Positions 50,363 to 58,170 of a stretch of 64,000 bases of DNA are shown here, one piece after another. The first letter of the stretch is position 1; the number at the start of each line of letters is the position of its first letter. The notes under the pieces were generated by a model. That model was not told the DNA's origin and made no database searches. It saw nothing but the letters and a program-made list of their open reading frames with translations. A program made the position numbers and the translations under genes. The stretch is from Streptomyces tendae (GTDB lineage Bacteria > Actinomycetota > Actinomycetes > Streptomycetales > Streptomycetaceae). Where the stretch lies: NCBI RefSeq assembly GCF_008632955.1, contig NZ_CP043959.1:6386001-6450000 (forward strand). The letters are read 5' to 3'.

Positions 50363-51223
50363 TCAGGACTTCCGCCCCCGCACGAACGGCTGGAGCGCGT
50401 CGAGCGCCCGCAGCACCTCCGTCTCCCCCGCCGGCGGCAGCTGCGCGACGACCTCCTCGACGCCCAGCTCGGCGAAGTGCTCCAGTTTGCCCGCGCTGGG
50501 CCGGACCGCGTACGGCACGACCTGGAGGGCGGCCGGGTCACGGCCGGCGTCGGCCCAGGCGGTCCGCAGCGCCGGCAGGGACTCGGTCAGGCCACGCCCG
50601 CCGATCGGCAGCCAGCCGTCGGCGTAGGCGCAGATGTCCGCGAACAGCTTGGGCCCGGCCGCCCCGCCGACCAGCGTGCGCGGGCCGGTCACCGGGCCGC
50701 GCGGCTTCTGCACCGGCTTCGGGTACGCGGTGCTCGCCCGGACACTGCCGAACTCTCCGTCGTAGGCGGTGGGTTCGTCGGCCCACAGGGCGCGCATCAG
50801 GCCCATCCGGTCCCGCACGAGCGCCCGCCGGGTGCGCCACTGCACACCGTGGTCGGCGGCCTCCTCGACGTTCCAGCCGAAGCCGAGCCCGAGCGTGAAC
50901 CGGCCGCCGGAGAGGTGGTCCAGGGTCGCGATCTGCTTGGCCAGGTCGATCGGGTCGTGCTGCGCGGCGAGGGTGATGCCGGTGCCGAGCCCGAGCCGGT
51001 CGGTGACCGCCGCGGCCTGACCGAGCGCCACGAAAGGGTCCAGGGTGCGGCCGTACTCGCGGGGCAGCTCGCCGCCCGCCGGGTAGGGGGTGGTCCGCTC
51101 GACGGGGATGTGCGTGTGCTCGGGCAGGTACAGCCCGGCGAAGCCCCGCTGTTCCAGCTCCCTCGCCAGCCGGACCGGGGTGATCGTCTCGTCGGTGAGG
51201 AAGATCGTGACGGCGATGCGCAT
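50363..51223 (-). CDS. LLM-class F420-dependent oxidoreductase
   Basis: A 286-aa luciferase-like TIM-barrel enzyme: MRIAVTIFLTDETITPVRLA, RGFAGLYLPEHTHIP, DRLGLGTGITLAAQHDPIDL, ATLDHLSGGRFTLGLGFGWN and KLFADICAYADGWLPIGGRG are typical of the F420-using branch of the family. The substrate is unknown. The next gene, 24 bp on, is fbiC, and a Ddn-type protein is divergent, so three F420-linked genes cluster here. Confidence 0.9.
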   Translation of the reverse strand: MRIAVTIFLTDETITPVRLARELEQRGFAGLYLPEHTHIPVERTTPYPAGGELPREYGRTLDPFVALGQAAAVTDRLGLGTGITLAAQHDPIDLAKQIATLDHLSGGRFTLGLGFGWNVEEAADHGVQWRTRRALVRDRMGLMRALWADEPTAYDGEFGSVRASTAYPKPVQKPRGPVTGPRTLVGGAAGPKLFADICAYADGWLPIGGRGLTESLPALRTAWADAGRDPAALQVVPYAVRPSAGKLEHFAELGVEEVVAQLPPAGETEVLRALDALQPFVRGRKS

Positions 51224-51386
51224 GGGCGGCCTTTCGTACGCGGACGACGCCCCATCAATACCCGCGAACCCCGCCCTTGTCCATACCGACCGGTCGGGAT
51301 CGGCCGGGAGACCGTGTCCGACGCCCGGGCTTCCGCCGCTTCCGCCAACCCCCTTCGCCCCAGCCGCCGGTAGGCTCGGCCGCACC

Positions 51387-51782
51387 ATGACTTCTCGCGC
51401 CGAACGCAAGTACCGGGCCGCCACCGCCTTCCAGCGGCGCGTCGGCAACCCGCTGCTGCGCCGGATGCCGTTCCAGACGCTGCTGGAGACCACGGGCCGC
51501 GTCTCGGGGCTCCCCCGCACCACCCCGGTGGGCGGGCGGCGCACCGGCGACACCTTCTGGCTGGTCTCGGAGTTCGGCGAACGCTCGCAGTACGTCCGCA
51601 ACATCAAGGCCGACCCCCGGGTGCGGGTGCGCATCCGTGGCCGTTGGCACACCGGCACCGCCCACCCGATGCCGGAGGACGACCCGGTCGCCCGGCTGCG
51701 GCTGCTGCCCCGCCTCAACAGCGCCGCCGTACGGGCCGTCGGCGCGGGGCTGCTGACGGTACGGGTGGATCTGGACGGATGA
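51387..51782 (+). CDS. Ddn-type (nitroreductase/deazaflavin-dependent) oxidoreductase
   Basis: A 131-aa split-barrel protein: TTGRVSGLPRTTPVGGRRTG, FWLVSEFGERSQYVRNIKAD and PRVRVRIRGRWHTGTAHPMP are the diagnostic Ddn-family features, where the FGE and YVRNI segments contact F420. These enzymes use F420H2 to reduce quinones or nitroimidazoles. It is divergent from the LLM oxidoreductase with 163 bp between, which may be a shared promoter. Confidence 0.9.
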   Translation: MTSRAERKYRAATAFQRRVGNPLLRRMPFQTLLETTGRVSGLPRTTPVGGRRTGDTFWLVSEFGERSQYVRNIKADPRVRVRIRGRWHTGTAHPMPEDDPVARLRLLPRLNSAAVRAVGAGLLTVRVDLDG

Positions 51783-51907
51783 GGTCGCACATGTGGGGAC
51801 TCCGTGGGGGCCCGCCGCCTGCCGTGTGATCGGTGTCTCGCACGGCTGACTCCTTCGTCAGGAGAAGGCAAACTGGCGTAGTTGCTCGGGACGCATAGGG
51901 GGACTGC

Positions 51908-54865
51908 ATGGACGGTGTGCCGCGAGGACCGGAGCAGCGCCGTGCCGGCTCCTCGGCGGAGCGGGAGGCGCTGCGGTTCGGCGTGCTCGGACCGGTCCGC
52001 GCCTGGCGTGGCGAGGAACAGGTCGCCACCGGCAGCCCCCAGCAACGCGCGCTGCTGGCCGCCCTGTTGCTGCGCGAGGGCCGCACGGCCACGGCCGCCG
52101 AGCTGATCGACGCCCTGTGGGGCGAGGAGCCGCCCTCCCAGGCGCTGGCCGCGGTGCGCACGTACGCCTCCCGGCTGCGGAAGGTGCTCGGCCCCGGGGT
52201 CCTGGTCAGCGAGTCCGGCGGCTACGCGGTGCGCGGGCTCGGAGAGGGCGCGCTGGACCTCGCGGCGGCCCAGGAGCTGGCGACGGACGCGGAGAAGGCC
52301 CGCACCGGCGGTGACCTGTGCCATGCGCGCGAGGTGCTCGACCGGGCGCTGGCCCTGTGGGACGGCGAGACGCTGGCCGGGGTGCCGGGCCCGTACGCCG
52401 AGGCGCAGCGGGTCCGCCTCGAGGAGTGGCGGCTGCAACTCCTGGAGTCACGGCTCGACATGGACCTGGAGCAGGGCTGCCACGCGGAGGCCGTCTCCGA
52501 ACTGACCGCGCTCACCGCCGCCCACCCGCTGCGCGAGCGCCTGCGCGAACTGCTGATGCTGGCCCTGTACCGCAGCGGCCGGCAGGCCGAGGCGCTCGCC
52601 GTGTACGCCGACACCCGCCGGCTGCTCGCCGACGAGCTGGGCGTGGACCCGCGCCCGGACCTGCGGGAACTGCAGCAGCGCATCCTGGAGGCCGACCCGG
52701 CCCTCGCCCAGCCGTCCGCCCCGCTGCCCCAGCAGGCGCCCGCCCCGGTGCGCCCGGCGCAGCTTCCGGCGTCGGTGCCGGACTTCACCGGCCGTGCGGC
52801 CTTCGTACGGGAGCTGGGCGAGGTCCTGTCAGCCGCGTCCGGCGCCGAGGCGCAGGTGATGGCGGTGTCGGCGGTGGCCGGCATCGGCGGCGTCGGCAAG
52901 ACCACCCTCGCGGTGCATGTGGCGCACGCCGCCCGGCCCGCCTTCCCCGACGGCCAGCTCTACGTCGACCTGCAGGGCGCCGGGGCCCGGTCCGCGGAGC
53001 CCGAGACGGTCCTCGGCTCCTTCCTGCGCGCCCTCGGCACGGCCGACTCGGCCATCCCGGACTCCCTGGAGGAGCGGGCCGCGCTCTACCGCTCGCTGCT
53101 CGACGGCCGCCGGGTGCTGGTGCTGCTGGACAACGCGCGCGACGCGGCGCAGGTCCGGCCGCTGCTGCCGGGCACGGCGGGCTGCGCGGCCCTGGTGACG
53201 TCCCGGGTGCGGATGGTGGACCTGGCCGGGGCGCATCTGGTCGACCTGGACGTGATGTCACCGGAGGAGGCGCTGGCGCTCTTCACGAAGATCGTCGGTG
53301 AGGAGCGGGTCCGCTCGGAGCGCGAGGCGGCCCTGGACGTGGTGGCCGCCTGCGGCTTCCTGCCGCTGGCCATCCGCATCGCCGCCTCCCGGCTGGCCTC
53401 CCGGCGCACCTGGACGGTCTCCTTCCTCGCGGAGAAGCTCGCCGACGAACGCCGCCGGCTGGACGAGCTCCAGGCCGGCGACCTGGCGGTCGCGGCCACC
53501 TTCGAGCTGGGCTACGGCGCCCTGGAGGCCACGCAGGCGCGCGCGTTCCGGCTGCTGGGCCTGGCCGACGGCCCCGACATCTCCGTCGCCGCCGCGGCGG
53601 CCCTGCTGGACCTGCCGGTGGAGGCGACGGAGGACCTGCTGGAGTCCCTCGTCGACACCTCCCTCCTGGAGTCGGCCGCCCCCGGCCGCTACCGCCTCCA
53701 CGATCTCGTCCGGCTCTACGCGCGTGCCTGCGCCGAGCGCGACGAGCAGCCGCCCGCCGAACGGGACGCGGCCCGGTCCCGGCTGCTGGACCACTACCTG
53801 GCGACGGCGGTGGGGGTGTACGCCATCGAGCGGCCGGGCGACCGGACCGTCGCCCATCTGGAGAAGGGCCGGTACGGAGCCCAGGAGTTCCGCACGGCGG
53901 CGAAGGCGCTGGACTGGCTGCACACCGAGGCCGGGCCGCTGCTGGCCTGCGTGCAGCAGTCCCTCGACGCCGCCATGGTGCGCCGTGCCGTCGACCTGCT
54001 GGTGGCCACCATCGACCTGGCGGAGTCCGGGGTGGACTCGCGCCAGTACCGGAAGACCGCGATCGCCGCCTGCGAGGCGGCGGCCGCCCTGGGGGACGCC
54101 CGGGCCGAGGTGCGGGCCCGCGTCACCCACGCCCAGGTGCTGAGCCAGGCGGGCCGCTTCGAGACGGCCGAGGAGGAGGCCCGGCGCGCCGACACCCTGC
54201 TGCGCGGCGCGGACGACCCGTGGGCGAACGGCACCGCACCCAACCAGCTGGGCATCATCGCGCTGTGCACGGCCCGGTACGCCGACGCCGAGGGGTACTT
54301 CCAGCGGGCGATCGACGCCTTCCGCGCCGACGGCAACCGCCCGGGCGAGGCCAGCGCGGTCTGCAACCTCTCCCGCACCCTCGCCTCCATGGGCCGCACC
54401 ACGCAGGCCGTCCGACTGGCCCAGCGGGGCGTGGAGATCTACGACGAGCTGGGGATGTCGGTGCGGCTGGCGAACGCCCGGTACGCCTCCGGCATCGTGC
54501 TCAGCCAGGCGGGACGGCCGGCCGAGGCGCTCGCCCAGCTCGACGAGGCGCTGTGCATCTTCGCGGAGAACCGCCAGTCCCTGTGGGAGGGCACCACGCA
54601 CTACCGCATCGCCGAGGTGCACCTGCGGGCCGGGCGTCCGGCCCGCGCCGCCCGCCACGCCGAACAGGCCCTGGCGATCGGCTGCATCGGCGGCGACTGG
54701 ATGCGGGCCAACGCCCTGACCGTGCTCGGACGGGCACTGGACACGCTGGACCAGGCGGACCGGGCACGCGCCTGCTGGCGTGAGGCTCTGGCCCTCTACG
54801 ACGAGGCGGGCTCCGCCGAGGCCGCCCAGGTGCGGCGCCTGCTCGCCCCGCTGTCCGCGGCCTGA
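51908..54865 (+). CDS. afsR: AfsR, SARP-type global regulator with NB-ARC and TPR domains
   Basis: A 985-aa pleiotropic activator. Residues 20-115 form the OmpR-like DNA-binding domain (ALRFGVLGPVRAWRGEEQVA, TGSPQQRALLAALLLREGRT). Residues 118-265 form the bacterial activation domain. Residues 290-600 are the NB-ARC ATPase with P-loop GIGGVGKTTLAVHVAH (325-340) and VLVLLDNARDAAQVRPLLPG as the Walker B. A C-terminal TPR array includes QLGIIALCTARYADAEGYFQ. AfsR is phosphorylated by AfsK on Ser/Thr and switches on afsS. The size, near-complete agreement with the AfsR I recall, and afsS downstream make this secure. Confidence 0.96.
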   Translation: MDGVPRGPEQRRAGSSAEREALRFGVLGPVRAWRGEEQVATGSPQQRALLAALLLREGRTATAAELIDALWGEEPPSQALAAVRTYASRLRKVLGPGVLVSESGGYAVRGLGEGALDLAAAQELATDAEKARTGGDLCHAREVLDRALALWDGETLAGVPGPYAEAQRVRLEEWRLQLLESRLDMDLEQGCHAEAVSELTALTAAHPLRERLRELLMLALYRSGRQAEALAVYADTRRLLADELGVDPRPDLRELQQRILEADPALAQPSAPLPQQAPAPVRPAQLPASVPDFTGRAAFVRELGEVLSAASGAEAQVMAVSAVAGIGGVGKTTLAVHVAHAARPAFPDGQLYVDLQGAGARSAEPETVLGSFLRALGTADSAIPDSLEERAALYRSLLDGRRVLVLLDNARDAAQVRPLLPGTAGCAALVTSRVRMVDLAGAHLVDLDVMSPEEALALFTKIVGEERVRSEREAALDVVAACGFLPLAIRIAASRLASRRTWTVSFLAEKLADERRRLDELQAGDLAVAATFELGYGALEATQARAFRLLGLADGPDISVAAAAALLDLPVEATEDLLESLVDTSLLESAAPGRYRLHDLVRLYARACAERDEQPPAERDAARSRLLDHYLATAVGVYAIERPGDRTVAHLEKGRYGAQEFRTAAKALDWLHTEAGPLLACVQQSLDAAMVRRAVDLLVATIDLAESGVDSRQYRKTAIAACEAAAALGDARAEVRARVTHAQVLSQAGRFETAEEEARRADTLLRGADDPWANGTAPNQLGIIALCTARYADAEGYFQRAIDAFRADGNRPGEASAVCNLSRTLASMGRTTQAVRLAQRGVEIYDELGMSVRLANARYASGIVLSQAGRPAEALAQLDEALCIFAENRQSLWEGTTHYRIAEVHLRAGRPARAARHAEQALAIGCIGGDWMRANALTVLGRALDTLDQADRARACWREALALYDEAGSAEAAQVRRLLAPLSAA

Positions 54866-54882
54866 CCGGCCCGCGCCCACGG

Positions 54883-54922
54883 CGTTCATCGAACGTTTAT
54901 GGCGGGCTGTCACTCTCATGGA
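54883..54922 (+). promoter_or_regulatory. AfsR/PhoP-type direct repeats upstream of afsS
   Basis: CGTTCAT (54883-54889), CGTTTAT (54894-54900), GGCTGTC (54905-54911) and TCATGGA (54916-54922) recur at an 11-nt step. The first two match the GTTCAyC-like half-sites shared by AfsR and PhoP in the S. coelicolor afsS promoter. They lie 150-190 bp before the afsS ATG and just after the afsR stop. Confidence 0.65.
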
Positions 54923-55074
54923 ACGGATGCGTCGCGTCGGGGGGCAGGCGGATCCGAGGGGCTCATCTCTACTCTGAGACCCGCCAGAACGCCCGTTCGG
55001 CGGCCTTCGGGGGAGTCGCCGAACGGGCCGTTCAACCGCACGGCCCAGTCCACCTGTTGGGGGTAGCACACGTC

Positions 55075-55263
55075 ATGAGCGAAGCCACGAACGAGCCGGA
55101 GTTCACCACTCAGGACCAGCACGCGCCGACGCCGCCGAGCAAGGACGACCCCGAGGTCACCACGCTCGACCAGCACGCGCCCGCCCCGCCGAGCATCGGC
55201 GAGGTCACCACGCTGGACCAGCACGCGCCGGTCCCGCCCGCCCTGGACCGGGACGGCAGGTAG
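55075..55263 (+). CDS. afsS: AfsS, small sigma-like regulator of secondary metabolism
   Basis: A 62-aa protein consisting almost entirely of three copies of a T-T-(Q/L)-D-Q-H-A-P-x-P-P repeat (TTQDQHAPTPP, TTLDQHAPAPP, TTLDQHAPVPP). AfsS of S. coelicolor has 63 residues and a T-T-x-D-N-H-M-P-type repeat, and lies just after afsR, as here. It raises antibiotic output by an unknown mechanism. This version has Gln for Asn and Ala for Met in each repeat. ATG 55075 is preferred to an in-frame TTG at 55057. A strong terminator follows. Confidence 0.93.
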   Translation: MSEATNEPEFTTQDQHAPTPPSKDDPEVTTLDQHAPAPPSIGEVTTLDQHAPVPPALDRDGR

Positions 55264-55326
55264 ACCTTTTCCCGCACGGGGACCGGCCGCGGCGGCGCGG
55301 AGGGGGAGCCGCCGCGGCCGAGGCGT

Positions 55327-55376
55327 CGAGAGGGGCCGTGTCCGGTGTCGTACGACACCGGACACGGCCGCTCTCG
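55327..55376. terminator. afsS terminator: near-perfect 50-nt inverted repeat
   Basis: 55334-55369 is a perfect 36-nt palindrome centred on GTAC (arm GGCCGTGTCCGGTGTC). It is flanked by CGAGAG and CTCTCG with one unpaired G on each side. It ends 113 bp after afsS and also borders the TPR pseudogene on the other strand. Confidence 0.92.
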
Positions 55377-55720
55377 TGTTCCAGGTCGTCCTGGGCGAGC
55401 CGGGCGTGGGCAAGGCGCGTCATGGTGGTGGCCCGAGACCGGCGCACGTGCGGGCGCAGCCCTGCCAGGCCACGGCGGGTGTGGAACTCGGCGGTCGGGC
55501 AGTCGTCCAGCGACAGGTGGGCGGACAGGGCGAGCGAGTGGAGTTCCGCCTGGTCGTAGAAGGCGAGCAGCCACACCGGCCGGTAGTCGTCGGGGGTGGC
55601 GCGCTGCATCGCTTCCTGTACCTGGTCGAACGTGCGGCAGGTGCCGGTGCGGTCCTGGGCCGCGCCGTGGATGGCTGTCCGCCGGGCGAGGCCGAGGGAG
55701 GCGCGGTGGGGACCATCCCC
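55370..55720 (-). pseudogene. Remnant of a TPR-containing regulatory protein
   Basis: An uninterrupted frame reads RRTAIHGAAQDRTGTCRTFD, YRPVWLLAFYDQAELHSLAL, SAHLSLDDCPTAEFHTRRGL and TRLAHARLAQDDLEH. This is the C-terminal TPR part of a Streptomyces XRE/TPR regulator family. The N-terminal HTH and most repeats are missing, no start codon is appropriate, and homology ends exactly at the afsS terminator, so both ends are truncated. GC skew and codon use are still normal, suggesting a recent loss. Confidence 0.6.
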
Positions 55721-55765
55721 GCGGGTGCGGGGAGCAGCCGGCTCTTCATCGACACCCGGACGTGG

Positions 55766-56443
55766 TCAGTCAATGTCCGGATCGCTGGACTTTTCGAGCA
55801 GGCGGGTCGCGAGGTCGTCGGCCCACTCCAAGGCCCAGGTACGAAGAGCGGTGATGGCGGCCTCGTCCAGGCCGTAGGCGACGAAGGCTTCGTCGTCGGT
55901 CCATTCGGCACCGGTGAGACTTGCCTGCAGGTCTTCGCTCTCGAAGCGGCCGCGGGCGTGGCGGCGGCCGAATTCTTCGAGATCGGCAGTGCTCCAGCGG
56001 AGGGAGGCTGCGAACACGTCGATCAGGTCACGCGGGGCTCCGCGGTCGGCGAGGGCGCGGACCTTGGTCCCGATCACGTCCTCTTCCGCGAGGACTGGCC
56101 CGTAAGGGCTGTGCGTGACCGGCCGCCAGAAGTTCTCCTTGAGGATGTCGACCTCGCATTCCTGTCCGGTGGCCGGGTCGGTCACGGTGAAGCGGGCGGA
56201 CAGCGGGGCGGTCTCCAGCGAGTGCACTCTCCAGCCGCGGGCTTCCAGGCCGGCGCGCAGCGTAGCCGCGATCTCGGTCATGGGCGCGGGATTCTCGGTG
56301 GCGACATCGAGGTCTTGGCTGGGGCGGTTCACCAGGCGGTGTGCCCGGACGGCGTAGCCGCCGGTGAGGACCAGGGGATAGGGGGAGCCTAGGGCGATCA
56401 CGTCTGCCAGGAGCCGTGTGTGCAGCTCCGGCATGTCCGTCAC
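55766..56443 (-). CDS. AbiEii/MenT-like nucleotidyltransferase toxin
   Basis: A 225-aa nucleotidyltransferase-fold toxin of the AbiEii type. LVLTGGYAVRAHRLVNRPSQ followed by DLDVATENPAPMTEIAATLR gives the intact GG...DxD motif, VDILKENFWRPVTHSP holds the third Asp, and ALADRGAPRDLIDVFAASLR is conserved with the orphan homologue at 31471. MenT-type members block translation by modifying tRNA. Its GTG overlaps the antitoxin stop (GTGA); ATG 56434 three codons on is an alternative. This pair has inserted between afsS and afsK. Confidence 0.85.
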   Translation of the reverse strand: MTDMPELHTRLLADVIALGSPYPLVLTGGYAVRAHRLVNRPSQDLDVATENPAPMTEIAATLRAGLEARGWRVHSLETAPLSARFTVTDPATGQECEVDILKENFWRPVTHSPYGPVLAEEDVIGTKVRALADRGAPRDLIDVFAASLRWSTADLEEFGRRHARGRFESEDLQASLTGAEWTDDEAFVAYGLDEAAITALRTWALEWADDLATRLLEKSSDPDID

Positions 56444-56832
56444 GCGGCTGCCCGGGTGCGGGAGCTGAGCTGGGGGAAGGCGTCTTCCCATACCGTGCGC
56501 ACGGTGCGTCCGACGAGGGTGCGCAGCACCGGCCACAGCTCAAGGAGCAGGTCCCGGTTGAGGTAGCGGGGCAGGTCCTCGCGTAGTCCTTCGTGCAGGA
56601 TGGTGCGGTACAGGCCCATACGCTGGCGCGGCTTGTCCAAGTCGTACGTGGTCATTCCGGACCAGGCCATGTGCAGCGGCAGCTCGACGACCCCCTTGGC
56701 TGGGCCGTGCAGCTCTTCCAGCGACTCCGGCAGACGGCCTCGGAACTTCTCCTGGTAAAGCGCGAGGTCCTCGGCGTCCGCGCCCGAGAGCTTCCTCGGT
56801 GCGGGCGCGGGGCGGTGTGGGCTGGTGGGCAT
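56440..56832 (-). CDS. Putative antitoxin partner of the AbiEii-like toxin
   Basis: A 130-aa protein directly upstream of, and overlapping, the nucleotidyltransferase gene, the standard antitoxin-first order. It reads PRKLSGADAEDLALYQEKFR, GVVELPLHMAWSGMTTYDLD and MGLYRTILHEGLREDLPRYL, ending VWEDAFPQLSSRTRAAA. It lacks a clear winged helix of the AbiEi type, so autoregulation is not evident. The assignment rests on gene order and size; I know this protein only as the usual companion of such toxins in Streptomyces. Confidence 0.7.
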   Translation of the reverse strand: MPTSPHRPAPAPRKLSGADAEDLALYQEKFRGRLPESLEELHGPAKGVVELPLHMAWSGMTTYDLDKPRQRMGLYRTILHEGLREDLPRYLNRDLLLELWPVLRTLVGRTVRTVWEDAFPQLSSRTRAAA

Positions 56833-56880
56833 GTCCCTATTATGGCGGCCGTAGAGGGGATGCGAGTCGTCCTGTGAGGG

Positions 56881-57299
56881 GTGACGTCCCTGGCGATTTG
56901 GCGCAGGACGGACGACACCATCCGCGTGCACCACGACGAGGACCAGAACCTCGACCCCGACGGCCCGGCCACCCTGCAGACGGGCACGCCCGCTGGAACA
57001 GGAACTGCTCCGCAGGCTCGCCATTCCCGTCCGCAGCTCCCGTCCTCGTCGAGGACGACTCCCTGGCCTACCTGACCATCACCCGCGTGGGCACCGACGC
57101 CGAAGGCCCGATCCCACTCGGCGCGGCCGCCTGCGGCATGCAGGCCGAGGAACTCGCACGGGACCTCGTCGCGCACATCGATTCCTGGTGCTCCGACCGC
57201 ATGGTCGTGCCGCGGATGACCGTCACACCCGCCGACTATGCCTCCACGACAGGCCACGTGATCAACAAGCCCGAAAGTCGCATGACCCTCACGTACTGA
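56881..57299 (+). pseudogene. C-terminal remnant of a PCMT-like methyltransferase, two frameshifts
   Basis: Three frames join into one family-like protein: WRRTDDTIRVHHDEDQNLDP and DGPATLQTGTP, then LEQELLRRLAIPVRSS, then PVLVEDDSLAYLTITRVGTD, PLGAAACGMQAEELARDLVA and TTGHVINKPESRMTLTY. This is the C-terminal domain found in Streptomyces protein-isoaspartate-methyltransferase-like enzymes linked to ATP-grasp or FxLD peptide systems (assigned from memory). The SAM-binding domain is absent and frame shifts occur near 56985 and 57040. It is a decayed fragment in the afsS-afsK insertion. Confidence 0.6.
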
Positions 57300-57422
57300 G
57301 CCAGGCCGGCAGAGCCTCTCGCCACACGGACCGCCAAACCCGCCATCGCTTCCCGCCCGCCGCCGCCCTCCACCTCGCCAGGCATCCTCATCTGGACCCG
57401 ACGCCGACCGAAGTGACAGAAC

Positions 57423-57938
57423 CTAGGCGTGGGAGAGGTCGCACTCCTCGATCAGCGGCACGCTCTCCGCTTCGTTCACCGAGATCCTCACCGGCGTGCT
57501 CTCGCCCGCCGGGACGAAGACCTCCTCCGTCCCTCTGTCGAGCTCCCCGCCGGCGGCGTCCCTGAAGATCACGGTCACCGAGAAGGTGCCCTCCACCGTG
57601 TCGGAGTTGCCGACCTCGACGGTGGCGTACGGCGTCTCCTCGGACGCGCAGTCGACCAGCGTCACCGTGGCGGCGTCCGGGGAGGCCGTGGTGTCCACGC
57701 CGCCGGAACCGCCGCTGTCGCCGTAGTCGTAGTCGTCGTCATCGTCGTCGTAGTAGTCGCGGTGCGAACCGCCGCCCGAGCCCGACGAGTCGTGGTTCTG
57801 GCCGGAGCTGCTGCAGCCGCCCCCGCCGTCGCCTCCGCTGCCGTGTCCGTGCCCGCGGCCGGTCGAGAAACCGGTGAGGGCGAGGACGACGAGCGCCGAG
57901 ACGGCGGTGAGCCTGAGTGTCTTCCCCCGAGAAGTCAT
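57423..57938 (-). CDS. Secreted Gly/His/Asp-rich protein
   Basis: A 171-aa protein with a signal peptide (RLTAVSALVVLALTGFSTGR). Then comes a low-complexity part (GHGHGSGGDGGGG, DYYDDDDDDYDYGDS). The C-terminal beta-sandwich domain (VTLVDCASEETPYATVEVGN, VIFRDAAGGELDRGTEEVFV, SVPLIEECDLSHA) contains Cys residues likely to form a disulfide and resembles FxLYD/CARDB-like surface domains. The His and Asp runs might bind metal. It is in the position of SCO4424, between afsS and afsK, but I do not know a function. Confidence 0.75.
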   Translation of the reverse strand: MTSRGKTLRLTAVSALVVLALTGFSTGRGHGHGSGGDGGGGCSSSGQNHDSSGSGGGSHRDYYDDDDDDYDYGDSGGSGGVDTTASPDAATVTLVDCASEETPYATVEVGNSDTVEGTFSVTVIFRDAAGGELDRGTEEVFVPAGESTPVRISVNEAESVPLIEECDLSHA

Positions 57939-58170
57939 GACCGTCAGGCTAGCGATCTCTCTGTCACGGGCATGTCACTACCTGGCGACCGTCGCGTACC
58001 CGGCGTAGCGTCGGGGCCGTGGGCGGCGGGCAGCGCCGCCGTCCGCCGCGGCGGCCGCCGTCCGGACCCCTTCCGTGCGCCGGCACGACGGCCGTCCCGC
58101 CGGGACGAGCGGATCACGCGGGGACGCGGAACGCGTGGGGCCGGGGATCGCGCGGGGAGCCGGAACGGCG

